A stretch of DNA of 64,000 nt from Panopea generosa (Eukaryota; Mollusca; Bivalvia; Adapedonta; Hiatellidae), in NCBI GenBank assembly GCA_029582155.1, contig CM055895.1, positions 11,760,270-11,824,269 on the forward strand, given 5' to 3'. The notes under the pieces were generated by a model. That model made no database searches. It was given only the letters and a program-made list of their open reading frames with translations, and was not told the DNA's origin. Position numbers and translations under genes: made by a program. Shown piece after piece: positions 24,401-33,796 of the stretch; the first letter of the stretch is position 1, and each line of letters opens with the position of its first letter.

Positions 24401-26661
24401 TGACATGGGCTAGAATCAATAACTGAAGAACTTATTCTCAACACAAGCTACAGTAAAACAGAGCAGGTGCTGGGGGCGCAAATGTGACAGACATACTATA
24501 CATGGCAGTTTACATTTGTTCTAAATACTTGTATACAAGTCTATTCAGTTTGACAACTTCAGAATTACTTATAATATAACCAGTGCTCCAGTGTAACAGA
24601 AGCAACAATAGTATATATATATTGATATCTATTGTTTAAAGATGACCATACAATAGATAAAGGGATAGCATTGTGTATGAATATTACATTTTACACGAGA
24701 ACAGTGTACTTAACTTTAATCTTCTAGTCTGTTCATCTTCAATGACAACCAGCCTGCAGGATACTGATCTGTCAATATTACATTACTGCTGGGAACCAAT
24801 CTCACATCACCGCACTTGGTACCGATCTGTTCAAAAATCAAATTTTCATTAAGAGTTTTTTCATATAAACAGCGTGGACAGTGCTAAGAAATGATTCATG
24901 AAAAATTAGTAAATGAGAAGAGGGACATTGAAAATGTCCCAAAAAATGGCATTGAGTGAGACAACTATGGCAGCACAAGAACCGCACGAGTTTAATATTA
25001 AACATGAACTCTGTGCATTTTAAGTCATTATGGCATAACAATTTTAAAAAAAACATGTTATTGATTATTCATTAATTGATAACACAAGTATAAGACTAAG
25101 ATATAACCCATGGGTTGTGAGTTCAAATCCCAATCTTACTGTAGTAAAGAATATACGACATTGAGTTTAACTGTCATTCGTCTCTCACCACTGATTCAAG
25201 TGGGAAAGTAATTGAGCTCGAGTAATAATTAATGAACATTGTAGCGTCCCAGAAAATAGTTGTTATGTTAAACTGATTGCACGTTTAAACCTTGATGGCA
25301 TTAAATGACACTAAATATTTAAACAAACTTTTCATTTTCATACCGTCAGTAAAACATACGAAGTGAATTACTTATTATGAAAAAAATAATGATAACGGAC
25401 AGCTGGTAATAAACATGACAAAACAACTGAGTAGAGAACAGGATAGTGTAACACTCACCATCTGAAGTTCGATACTGTAACCATTTATGTTTTACTGCTA
25501 ACCAAACAATACAACAAAGCGCATGGCCATTTCCTTGCAACTTCTAAAAATAAAAGGTTTATTTAAATATCTTAATTTGACAAATATAGTATAGCTCAGC
25601 AAATTTCAAATACCATTTTAGAGTGGTGATCCAGCTTTCACAAAATATGAGTAACCTGAATTTCATTGGTTATTTAAAATATATTGGGGGTTAAGGTAAC
25701 CATCATACAAAAGATAGGAAGATAGCCATATAGCTATAAGAAAAGATAAATACATAATGGAAATTGCTTAAACCAGAAACTTGTAAGTACACATGCAGGT
25801 TGTTTATTTGTTGTATTGTCCCATCTCAGTACATATAGATATATACAATTCCGGTACATCAATTTAATATTTTGTCACTTGAAATCTTTTTTGTTTTGAA
25901 CTGTCAACAACCAAATAATCAATCTTAGACGGTCGACATACTTTCCAATTAGAACCAATTTGTGTCATGCATACGGATGAAAGAATAACATAAAAAATCT
26001 GACTTACATGTAATTTTTTAGGTTTCCGCTGGTGCTGCAACTTCGAGCGTCTGCTTGGATAATCACACAAAACCTGCCCCGCAGACGACATAACCAAGGA
26101 TATACCCGTAGATGATGACCTGTAAATGATTTGTATTTATATAAAAGAGAACTAACAACACATTCATATTGACAATGAGAGAGTTGATTTTTCCACTGAG
26201 TTTTGCTTTTCTGATTTATTTTTTATCTGTACTATTCGACTGTGATGTTGTTTTTAGACAGCTTCTTATTTCATTAAATGATATTCAATAGATTGGGGCT
26301 TATGTGCCCGCCGTGGCTATCGAGATTGCCAGTTTAAAAACGTTTCAATCAGATAAAAACGGATCCCCCCTCCCCCTCCAAGGTTAACTAATTATATAAT
26401 TGCAGGTAGCAAGCTGTGCAATTTAGCTAGTAAATCAATGCCTTTTGAATGTGTTCATGAATATAAATAATGCATGTATGCGATTGTGTTGAAACAATGG
26501 CCGCCGCAACAGACTAAGTTCGAAGTGTAGATTTCCGTTTATGACTACAAATACGTTAGGAAATTTCACAAAACATTATTAAACGAAATGAAAGCGATAC
26601 AAATTGCAATAAAATATCACAAAAAAAACAGACAAAAACACATTTTAACTCACGCTACCAT
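18415..26661 (-). CDS. candidate five-exon gene, unknown protein
   Basis: I do not recognise the product. Proposed minus-strand coding exons are 26661-26654 (ATG, then donor GTGAGT), 26119-26008 (acceptor TTTACAG, donor GTAAGT), 25543-25459 (acceptor TTTTTAG, donor GTGAGT), 19191-19119 (acceptor ATTTTCAG, donor GTAAAT) and 18568-18415 (acceptor TTTTCACAG, stop TAA). The exit phases 2, 0, 1 and 2 match the entry phases at all four junctions with no internal stop, giving about 142 residues. The start has G at -3 and +4. The N-terminal part is basic (SRRSKLQHQRKPKKLH); exon 3 has a hydrophobic patch (HALCCIVWLAV); exon 4 has CTHGACTRFVEEQLRLL; exon 5 opens with IGRIVPANMETSNNG, while its last third looks less protein-like, so the true 3' end may differ. 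Exons are visibly richer in G+C than the introns. The promoter-like cluster at 26690-26860 sits directly upstream. The model was assembled by eye and transcript data could alter it. Confidence 0.5.
18643..18740 (+). mobile_element. tRNA-like head of family A SINE
   Basis: The A box TTAGCTCAGTCAGTAGC and the B box GAGTTCGAATCCCC are well preserved, followed by 'GTCTCTGTGATGATTGATAT'. The family A body is missing or unrecognisable after that. The head resembles a tRNA, but the acceptor arms do not pair convincingly, so I call it SINE and not a working tRNA gene. Confidence 0.7.
19200..20094. other. intronic AT-rich sequence
   Basis: It lies within the large third intron of the minus-strand gene model. 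No element is recognised. A 91-codon plus-strand frame at 19802 is Phe/Ile-rich by composition and lacks any other support. Confidence 0.5.
20095..21715. repeat. 25-bp AT-rich minisatellite
   Basis: It has roughly 55-60 units of the form TTATATGAGTATCTATTTT plus ATATAA. Variation is concentrated at 'ATGAG/GTGAG/CAGAG' and 'CTATT/CTGTT', and these variants alternate in patches. The first 300 bp are the most degenerate, and the centre is the most regular. The array lies in the proposed intron 19192-25458. Confidence 0.95.
21716..22324. other. AT-rich spacer between two minisatellites
   Basis: No repeat unit, gene or element is recognised. Confidence 0.5.
22325..23215. repeat. 29-bp AT-rich minisatellite
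   Basis: It has about 30 units built on 'CCTTAACTGAATGTATATTG' followed by TTTTATTAA. The CCCTAACTG/CCTTAACTG dimorphism recurs. Edges decay gradually on both sides. Confidence 0.95.
23216..23674. other. AT-rich intronic sequence
   Basis: It holds decaying fragments of the 29-bp unit up to about 23460, then featureless AT-rich DNA. Confidence 0.5.
23675..23910. repeat. about 130-bp direct duplication
   Basis: Two copies share 'AACTAGCACAGCCCCCTGAA' and 'GGGTAGCACCAGTCTTA', and both end with 'TGTGCTGGGAGT.GAAATAGT'. The core is nearly identical, with diverged spacers between. A fragment ('CAGGTGCTGGGGGC') recurs near 24462 after the 81-bp array. Confidence 0.85.
24157..24425. repeat. 81-bp tandem array carrying tRNA B-box motifs
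   Basis: Three full units plus a partial unit start CTGACATGGGCTAGAA. Each contains GAGTTCGAGTCCCCGTCTGG, which fits a Pol III B box and matches the head of the SINEs. Unit starts at 24157, 24238, 24319 and 24400 give an exact 81-bp period. The 67-codon minus-strand frame here is a consequence of the period being a multiple of three. Confidence 0.9.
24716..24826 (-). CDS. possible alternative terminal exon of the minus-strand gene
   Basis: After a plausible acceptor (TTTGAACAG) the minus strand is open for 36 codons to a TAA, in phase 0, beginning IGTKCGDVRLVPSSNVIL. This phase is compatible with joining directly to exon 2 (26008), skipping exon 3. Joined after exon 3 instead, it stops after a few codons. 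G+C is well above the local background. It could be an alternative last exon, a real last exon with exon 3 wrong, or chance. I do not recognise the sequence. Confidence 0.35.
   Translation of the reverse strand: MGTKCGDVRLVPSSNVILTDQYPAGWLSLKMNRLED
25106..25322 (+). mobile_element. tRNA-derived SINE, family A
   Basis: B-box-like GAGTTCAAATCCC, then 'TCATTCGTCTCTCACCACTG', 'ATTCAAGTGGGAAAG' and 'GATGGCATTAAATGACACTA'. The A box is damaged. It lies within the proposed intron 3, between exons 3 and 4. Confidence 0.75.
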
Positions 26662-26689
26662 CTCAAATCCAATAACGCAATACGTCCTT

Positions 26690-26863
26690 ACTGCTTGAAG
26701 TAACAGTGAGAAATGAGCGGGATATTTTTCTTGTCAATGTTCGGGTGTACTGTCATGTGACCTTTAACCAATCATGATGCATCCGGAAAATAACGAAGGC
26801 TCTTGGTTGGTCGAAAGATTTCGCGCAAAAAGTATCACGTGGTGCAAGTAGCTCTTTGGCGAG
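26690..26863. promoter_or_regulatory. promoter-like cluster, possibly bidirectional
   Basis: Within 75 bp there are CCAAT (26768-26772), an ETS core CCGGAA (26783-26788), an inverted CCAAC-type box (TTGGTTGG, near 26804), TTTCGCGC fitting E2F (26819-26826) and the E-box CACGTG (26836-26841). CpGs are clustered here, unlike the surroundings. The minus-strand gene's ATG lies about 100 bp to the left. On the right, a GTGAGTGA donor-like site starts at 26863, so a plus-strand 5' noncoding exon is possible. The assignment rests on motif matches only. Confidence 0.5.
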
Positions 26864-26869
26864 TGAGTG

Positions 26870-28840
26870 AATTGATTTTTTGACACGTCTAAAAATAGCC
26901 AAGCTACACTGCAATGTTGATTACTTAATGGGCCGTTTAAAGGATTAAGAGGAGCGTTTACATATCGATCGTTTATTAGAAGAGGCCATTTTATGTTATT
27001 TTAATAAACCACCTTGTACATATTGTAACTCAGTCCACACAGTCCACACAGTCCACTGCACCCCCTCCCCCACAATATTCAGTTTCAGCATATACTTTGG
27101 AGCCTGGAAGTACATCCTCATACGCCTATTCCTCAGGTTGGCCCCCAATAATTGAAACATTCCTACACCAATGGTCCAAGTGCAATCGCCGTACCCTCCG
27201 AGGTCGCCTATCTAACACGTGTTGATTGTTGTTACATATGTTTTTTTCAGAGACATACAGTGTTGTTTTCAGTCAATCCATGAAAATTAAATATATGATA
27301 CCAAATTAAAACACACCATGCTTTAAAATAATCTTTTACCAGGTACGGATTCAGGCTAGGGACATTGTACAGGATAAAAAAATCTTATTTTCTGTTGTTT
27401 TTCTTTCTTTTTGTTTCTCTCTCCTTTATTTTCCTCAGTTCACAGTGAAATAGTTCCGCCTATTTCTATGACCTCCATAGTATATAAGAAGGTACGTTCA
27501 AGACCCCCACTAACCCCTACCCCACACCCACTAAAAATGCCCCGCCCCACTCAAAGGAAATGAATCAATTAATAAAGATAAAAAGAAGAAGAAGATAAAA
27601 CAAAACAGACCGCAAAACAAAAATTATGGACAATGTAATCACCGTTAATTCCTTGTTATCAAAAAAATGTCTACTGTCTGTAAAAGTTCATTGGTTGCTG
27701 AGTGATCAGAAATATTACATAATCTTGCTCGACTCAGATTTCCCAAAAAATATCAACAAACAAGTTTTCTTACCGCTGGTCACGGATTCCGCAACTATTC
27801 AGCGCTATTCCACCGTCATCCAACGTCCACCACCTCCTCCAGAAATAGTCCCAGAGCTAGGGAGGTGTTTTTTTTTTAAAATTTTATGTACAATAGATTT
27901 GAGACTTGTTTCTAGAGAGGTAAAATATATGCTGGGTCCGAAAATTCATTTCTTACTAATGACTGTTAGGGCGTTTGGTCACAGCTCCAAGATGGACACC
28001 AAAATGGCCGCCATGTATTGAAATTCATGTTATATTATATATTAATATGATCAACAAACACTATACAATGTTAGAATTTAATGTTTGTTATATGACATAA
28101 AACATGTAAAACCAAGTAGAAATATGGTTGGTTCAGGTGCTAAAGGTCGAAATAAGGGACAAAATGGCCGCCAAAATCAGGGGGAAAATGAGCGTTTGTC
28201 TGCAAATATATGCATTTTTTTTTAATGCTTCGGTCTTATATTTATTTATAAAGGGTTCTGGCAGTAATATATATGTTTCAGGATTATGTTTTGTTACTTA
28301 TACTTAATACAAACTGGAATCTGTTTATCGTCTACATGCTAGGCTTCTTTCACTCTAACAAAGCAATGCAATAAACAAGTTTATGAACATTCTATCTTTA
28401 AAATATGATCTGAAAAATACAATATTTTAACACCTTTTGGAATAGGAAGCCATTGTAATTTACTGAGCATTTCTTAAGAATGTGTTTTCAATGGTTTATT
28501 TAGTGTTATTCTCGCAGCACTTTTCTGAGTTTATACACCGAAAGATGAGATTGAGCCAGTGTCCAGGAAAATATGTTAGCTAACGATTGCAAATGTTTAA
28601 CCGAACATTTGTTAAATAAGAAAATGCAGGGAATTCACCTCTAGTATGATATATTATTATCTGGAAAACTCGTTAATATCTGCCTGCTAAAAGAACACTG
28701 TCGTTGATGTTATCTTCGTACAGGTCAGTGTTTGTCTCTTTCTCATTTCTACAGATACGTTTGCTATTTGAATCAACTATTGAAATAAGAACATTTACTG
28801 AAAGTTGAAAATGTCCATTTAAACATAAACTCGTACGAGC
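26870..28840. other. gene-free stretch
   Basis: It contains a short 'CAGTCCACA' triplication at about 27030 and pyrimidine-rich patches. 'AAAATGGCCGCC' occurs twice (near 28000 and 28165). A 131-codon plus-strand frame at 27626-28021 has no recognisable domain and I do not accept it. Confidence 0.45.
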
Positions 28841-28844
28841 ACAA

Positions 28845-28913
28845 ATGGAAACAAACGGTTTATTATCGTCTGTTCATGAACACCATAACGTCAAGGAGTA
28901 CTGTGGGTTGCAG
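28845..28913 (+). CDS. possible first coding exon (23 codons)
   Basis: An ATG with G at +4 opens 23 codons that end exactly at a strong donor, CAG|GTAAGA, in phase 0. The translation ends SSVHEHHNVKEYCGLQ. That weakly recalls the N-terminus of animal arsenite methyltransferases (a V..YYG..LQ pattern), but the match is short and two residues seem missing. No following exon was found in the window. It may be a gene start whose rest lies far away, a relic, or chance. Confidence 0.25.
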
Positions 28914-29071
28914 GTAAGAAACGATTACGTAGGTGAAAAAAAAACGTATTTAGTGCGACGATTACGTAACGTGGTTGCACGTACTCAACCGAGTGTGACA
29001 CGATCGCTGACATATTCGGTAGTATTGTATCAGCAAGTATATGAATAGTCCATCTGAAACATCTAAAATGA

Positions 29072-29330
29072 CTATCAATCCAGGGGTCGTGTGTTCGAAT
29101 CCCTACTTTGCAAAAGTCACCTTGATTATTGTGTCTCATTATAAGTCGTCTCTTACCGCTGATTCAAGTGGGAAAGTTATCAGTTACTTGCAGATATGGC
29201 GGGGTGTGCTCGAGTACTGGTTAACCTTTCAGGATCCTAGGAAACAGTGGATGGGTTTATGATCGTCTGTTAGCCCTCGATGGCATACAAAATGACGACA
29301 GATATTCAATAAATCAATCAATCAATCAAT
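29072..29330 (+). mobile_element. tRNA-derived SINE, family A, with (ATCA)n tail
   Basis: Head with B box GTGTTCGAATCCC, then the body 'GATTCAAGTGGGAAAGTTAT', 'GAGTACTGGTTAACCTTTCA' and 'CCCTCGATGGCAT', ending in AATCAATCAATCAAT. The short tandem tail and intact body make this one of the better copies. Confidence 0.85.
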
Positions 29331-29774
29331 AATGTATAAAAACGTTTATTTGTTTGTACAAGGTGCAATACGAATTATCAAGTTATCCGTATTTAATTTT
29401 ATTTCATGAATTAATAACTGCGTGCAATCATATATTATCTATGTATAATAAATTTATGATAAATAACTATGATATTGCAATAAAAATAAAAAGTGGGACC
29501 GGATGGACATTCAAAAATGGGGCCGGATTCTCCAGGGACCGATAATCTTGGGGCCGGATTCTCCATGGCCTTTTTGAAGTGGTGCCGGATTATCCAGGTT
29601 CCAAATTACGTGCTCTTGTAAATTAAAGTTACACGGAATTTATAAATTGTCACAAGTTTTTGTATTTAAACTTATTCTATTGATGAGAAATGGATTCTAT
29701 GGTAAGATACGATTAGTTTAGATTGTTATTAATTGAATTGATTTATCCTTTGTGTTAAATTTCAGTTTAATTTC
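29331..29774. other. gene-free stretch with short GCCGGATT repeats
   Basis: Between 29500 and 29600 the phrase 'GCCGGATTCTCCA' recurs three times in imperfect form. Nothing else is supported. Confidence 0.5.
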
Positions 29775-30082
29775 AGGTGCGGATCCAGGATTTTGCGTTG
29801 GGGGGGGGGGGGGGGGGCGTAAATTCAGCAACAAGAAACATTATATTTGTATTAGCGGAAAGATGTCGAACTAGCGAAATTGAAACCACTAACGAGCGAA
29901 AAGTCAAAGATTCTGCGAACTGCAGTTGATATCTGGTCAAATTGACTGTTTTTTATTATCGCATATAAGGTTAATATGTAGATTAACGTTTCCAAAAAAA
30001 CTTACCTCGGTCGATTTAAGGGGGGGGGGGGGGGGGGCGTACGCCGCTTCCGCCCCCACCTCCCCCCCTTAATTCGCCCTTG
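29775..30082. mobile_element. non-autonomous TIR element with twin poly-G tracts
   Basis: The left end is CAGGTGCGGATCCAGG. The right end, reverse complemented, starts CAAGGGCGAATTAAGG, an imperfect terminal inverted repeat. Two 18-nt G runs (29800-29817 and 30020-30037), each followed by CGTA, sit inside. A target duplication is not clear (AATTT is possible). I take it for a small DNA transposon of unassigned superfamily. Confidence 0.55.
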
Positions 30083-30108
30083 AATTTGGAGTGTGCTTTT
30101 TACCAAAA

Positions 30109-30270
30109 CAACAGTTGCGTGGTCCAGTGGCAGAGTACTTGCCGATGATCGGAGGGCTATGTATGGTGTCCTTTAGCAAGACACTTTCCGCATATACTTA
30201 GAACTGGTTCTACCAAGGAAGACTTTGAGCAAGATTCGTTTAAGTTGTAATCGAAGTAAAATAAATAAGT
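30109..30270 (+). mobile_element. tRNA-derived SINE, family C
   Basis: A box TGGTCCAGTGGCAGAG, an eroded B box, then 'TTTAGCAAGACAC' and 'GGTTCTACCAAGGAAGACTT' as at 2577. It is separated by about 30 bp from the TIR element on its left. Confidence 0.75.
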
Positions 30271-30299
30271 TTGAACTTAAAGTCTACAGAGTGAGACTG

Positions 30300-32380
30300 T
30301 CAAGAATGTAAACTTTTTTCTGTTAGACTGGTTTTGTTAATCAATGCACCAGATAAGCTTCGTATCTGCGTTTTTTAAGCAAAGAAAATTGACAAATACA
30401 CACAAGTTATTTAATATGTGTGTATAAAAGCGCAGACCTTTTCCCTTTCATGCACCTTTCTAGATTTCCTTGCGTTTTTGCGTATTCCTGCCAATACCAA
30501 TTCCTACTTTGCACATTTGTATTTATAAACATTTGTTATCAATCTGCTCGACTGTATCATCGTTTAATTGCTGATAAAATACGACAGAAAATGCATACTT
30601 GATGATAAAAATATGGCAGGAAACCAGTCTACATTTGCCCTCGCAGTACAATAAGCTCTTGGAAAATAAAAAACAGTCGATTTTTATCGAACCAGACTAT
30701 GCTTTACATAGCAGTTACTTCCCTTATATTTGTTTATTTCACAGTGTCTACTTCCTTTGTGAAAACCCCGGTCTTTAGAAATACGATATGCACAACATCG
30801 CCAATGAAATGCTTAAATTCAATTGTTTATTCATACCGATACGCACATTTAAAGTGATTTGTTACGTAATAGCGTGTGCGATATTATCACGCGTATATGC
30901 AAGGGAGGATCCTGAGCAAGAGTTACTAGACCAAACTAGTATTCCATACCCATTGTTTTTCAGTGCATATAAATAATATAATGCATACTACATTCGATAC
31001 AGTTTTATTGCAGACATCAATATTATATATTTTAAACAAAGAAAACCCAATAACAATACATAATATTAGTGAACTTTTCTAATCTTGTTAATGAACCCCT
31101 TATCTAACGGTATTAATTCGCACACAACCACTGCAGTATTCATTTGTGTACTTCCAAACATTGGTGGAGGGACAGTCGGAAAGCAACCGAGTCATTACGC
31201 AATTACAAAAATGTAAACAAAAGTTAAAAGTTTGGCCCGCTCGTCTACGAAAGACACATTTTGATCGAAGTTATTTATTTTCTTGCTTTTTTGAAAGCAG
31301 TCACTAAGGGGTCTACAGGAATGGATTAATGATAATATAACACATTTAATTACGATCAGCTTTGTTATTATCAAAAAGTGTGCATTTCGGAAGTTTAATG
31401 AAGCTTTAATATTGACTATCAGATGAGAAATTCTATTTTTTGGATTTATATTTTCCAATTCGTAAACCCGGTATCTTGTCATTAAGTTTGTACACTATCT
31501 TCTCTGACCAAATTTTCATTTTTTCTGCCTCTGTACATTCTTTTAAAAAAAGGCTGAATATCTGACCTGAAAGTGATAATAGGTATACATTTTTTTTAAA
31601 CATCTGAATTTCCAAATTCAGGTTTTCTTTGATGTTTTTAAATGTATTGCTTTTTCTTTTCGGAGTGGTGGCTGGTAACGTGATTTGCATCAGACTATTA
31701 TTTCTAATTAGTGATTATTTTTATTTTTTCAAATGTATTAGTTCTTATACCATTCTTTTATTTAACAATTAAATTTTAACTAAATATAAAGCAACTTTCC
31801 TTTGAAAGATATCATAATTTATATTTTGTAGACATATCCAAATAAATAAACAAGGGATTTCATGATTCTTACTTCTTATTGCTCTGCGCATGTTACAGGG
31901 CATTGCCCTCTTTTTTTTTCCGTGGCCATAGACTGTCATGTCTGTGCAATCCTCCGCCGACACCAGAAACTCTATGAAGTTTAATTTAATGCCAACTTTT
32001 CTGGTGTGGCACTCTGCTCGACTCAGTGATCCAAGTCCTGTCTTCTTAGTTGGATGCCATACCTGGCCTCTCCCAGGAATACCAAATCTAGATATATTGA
32101 AATAGAACTATCTATGTAATAATTGCTTACTATGTGCTAAATAAAATTAATCGTAGAATGGACAATATATTCTCTTAATACAATACAATGAATATGAATT
32201 TATTAGAATCACACATGATACAAAGATCTACATATTTTGACATTCATATGTTGAAGATTTTGTTATTTATTGAAACACCTTGTTCAGCTTGTAGTAAAAT
32301 TCAATAGAGAATTTTAATTTGATATAATTATGTTGTGGTTATATTATATGGTGTACAGCATCACCTTCAAAATTGTTTCA
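30300..32380. other. gene-free AT-rich stretch
   Basis: Two overlapping minus-strand frames (31195-31482 and 31433-31690, the second Lys-rich) have no splice or domain support. No array or element is recognised. Confidence 0.45.
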
Positions 32381-32384
32381 GTCA

Positions 32385-32640
32385 TATCATAATGGTGTCT
32401 ACTTGAGACAATACACTGAGCACTGACACACTGGAGTATTATACTGACAAGTTGTATGATATCCCATAGTCAAATGATACCAACATAGGGCCAGACCTAG
32501 AACTATCCTTTAAATGCTGAGCACCAAGGAAGCTTCTGCTACCATTTTCAAGTCTTTGGTATGACCTAACCAGGGATCTAACCCACAACCTAAATTCCAC
32601 ATGTGGGGTGGATGCTCAACCACTAGACCACACTGTGGTA
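32385..32640 (-). mobile_element. tRNA-derived SINE, family B
   Basis: The + strand shows the reverse body 'GTCTACTTGAGACAATAC', then 'AAATGCTGAGCACCAAGGAA', the reversed B box 'GGGATCTAACCCACAACC' and the reversed A box 'CCACTAGACCACACTGTGG'. It matches the copy at 15825 throughout. Confidence 0.8.
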
Positions 32641-32665
32641 ATTTAATGTATTCAGAGCAATTTAA

Positions 32666-32854
32666 CCCTTTGCTCCATAGATACACGTTTTCCCGCACCA
32701 ATCACAGAAGGCCTTTGAACGAGCAATCTGAACACTTCCTACACTGTTTTTCACTCTGTCAGTTAATATAAACATAATTCACCCATTGCTGATATGTAGT
32801 GAATTAATGCTTTGAATTTGGAAGAGTCCAAGAAAATGCTTATGGAGCAAAGGG
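32666..32854 (+). mobile_element. piggyBac-type MITE, copy 2
   Basis: It is bounded by TTAA at 32662-32665 and 32855-32858, with the same 14-bp ends as the copy at 1780. At 189 bp it lacks the left arm of the internal hairpin, retaining only 'GAGCAATCTGAACACTTCCT', so the palindrome has been lost. Confidence 0.9.
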
Positions 32855-32969
32855 TTAAAATAACATACCATCAAGACTATGGACAGGAGTCATACCGTTT
32901 CCTTCTTCTTGTGCTTAAAATATAAAGAAGAAGAGAACTGGTGTACAAATATACAGCGTAACTACAACC

Positions 32970-33180
32970 CTTGATTGATTGATTCATTGATTAAATATTT
33001 AGCGTCATTTTTATTCCACCGAGGGCTAACAAAATGATGATAAGTTATCCTAACCACTTTTCCTGGGATCCTGGAAGGTTAACCAATAATCAAGCACACC
33101 CCATCTCTGCAAGTAACTGATTACTATCCCACTTAAATCAGAGGTGAGAGATGAATGATAATGAGACATAATGTTTCTTA
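32970..33180 (-). mobile_element. tRNA-derived SINE, family A, truncated
   Basis: It starts with a TTGATTGATTGATTCATTGA tail, followed on the + strand by 'ATTTAGCGTCATTTTTATTC', 'TTCCTGGGATCCTGGAAGG' and 'GAGGTGAGAGATGAATGA'. The tRNA head is missing. Confidence 0.8.
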
Positions 33181-33528
33181 GCAAAGCAGTGTATATTTGG
33201 TTTGGTACTGGCTTATTATTATGATAATTACATGGATCAAAATGCTTTTTTCATAAATAAATTTCAAACCCATGATTGATTCATGTTAAGCAAACTTTGA
33301 AGCCAGGCACCTAAGATTAGTCTACATGTACAATATTTAGAAGATTTCTTTACATTTTTTTCTTTCCCAATATATGTAACATAATTAATTTGAAGTCCCC
33401 ATTCTAAAAGATATTAAGTAAAACCCATAGGAATTACTTAATTGGTTATCATGTGATTTATGCTCTGCATTTCTCTGAAATATGTATAAGTATGCAGCAT
33501 TTAATAAAATTGTAGGTATGCTACTTTC

Positions 33529-33705
33529 AACAAAAACCTGTGTAAGTGGTCACCTCTATTAAACAGCCACCTGTCTTAAACAACCATATTTTCTATTTCC
33601 AATTTTTGTGCTTTCAGAGCCAATTAACCTGTATTAAGCAACAACCTGTCTTAAAAGGCCACTTTTACTCCTTCCTTTGACTGGCTGCTTAAGACGGGTT
33701 TGACT
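33529..33705. mobile_element. short TIR element (MITE)
   Basis: The left end has AAACCTGTGTAAGTGG and later 'CCACCTGTCTTAAACA'. The right end, reverse complemented, reads AAACCCGTCTTAAGCAGCC. TA dinucleotides near the ends would suit a Tc1/mariner-type origin, but the boundaries are approximate. Confidence 0.5.
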
Positions 33706-33796
33706 ATATTCATTTTTCGATGTAATAAAATTTCATCATTTGGAATATTTACCTCAAACCTCATTTTCCTCCATTACAATCATGTCAAACACTTAC

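Noticed and set aside
27626-28021. 131-codon plus-strand frame
   Set aside because: No domain, no splice or promoter context, and it runs into a repeated 'AAAATGGCCGCC' phrase.
31195-31690. Two overlapping minus-strand frames of 95 and 85 codons
   Set aside because: They overlap each other in different frames, are driven by AT-rich composition, and have no splice support.
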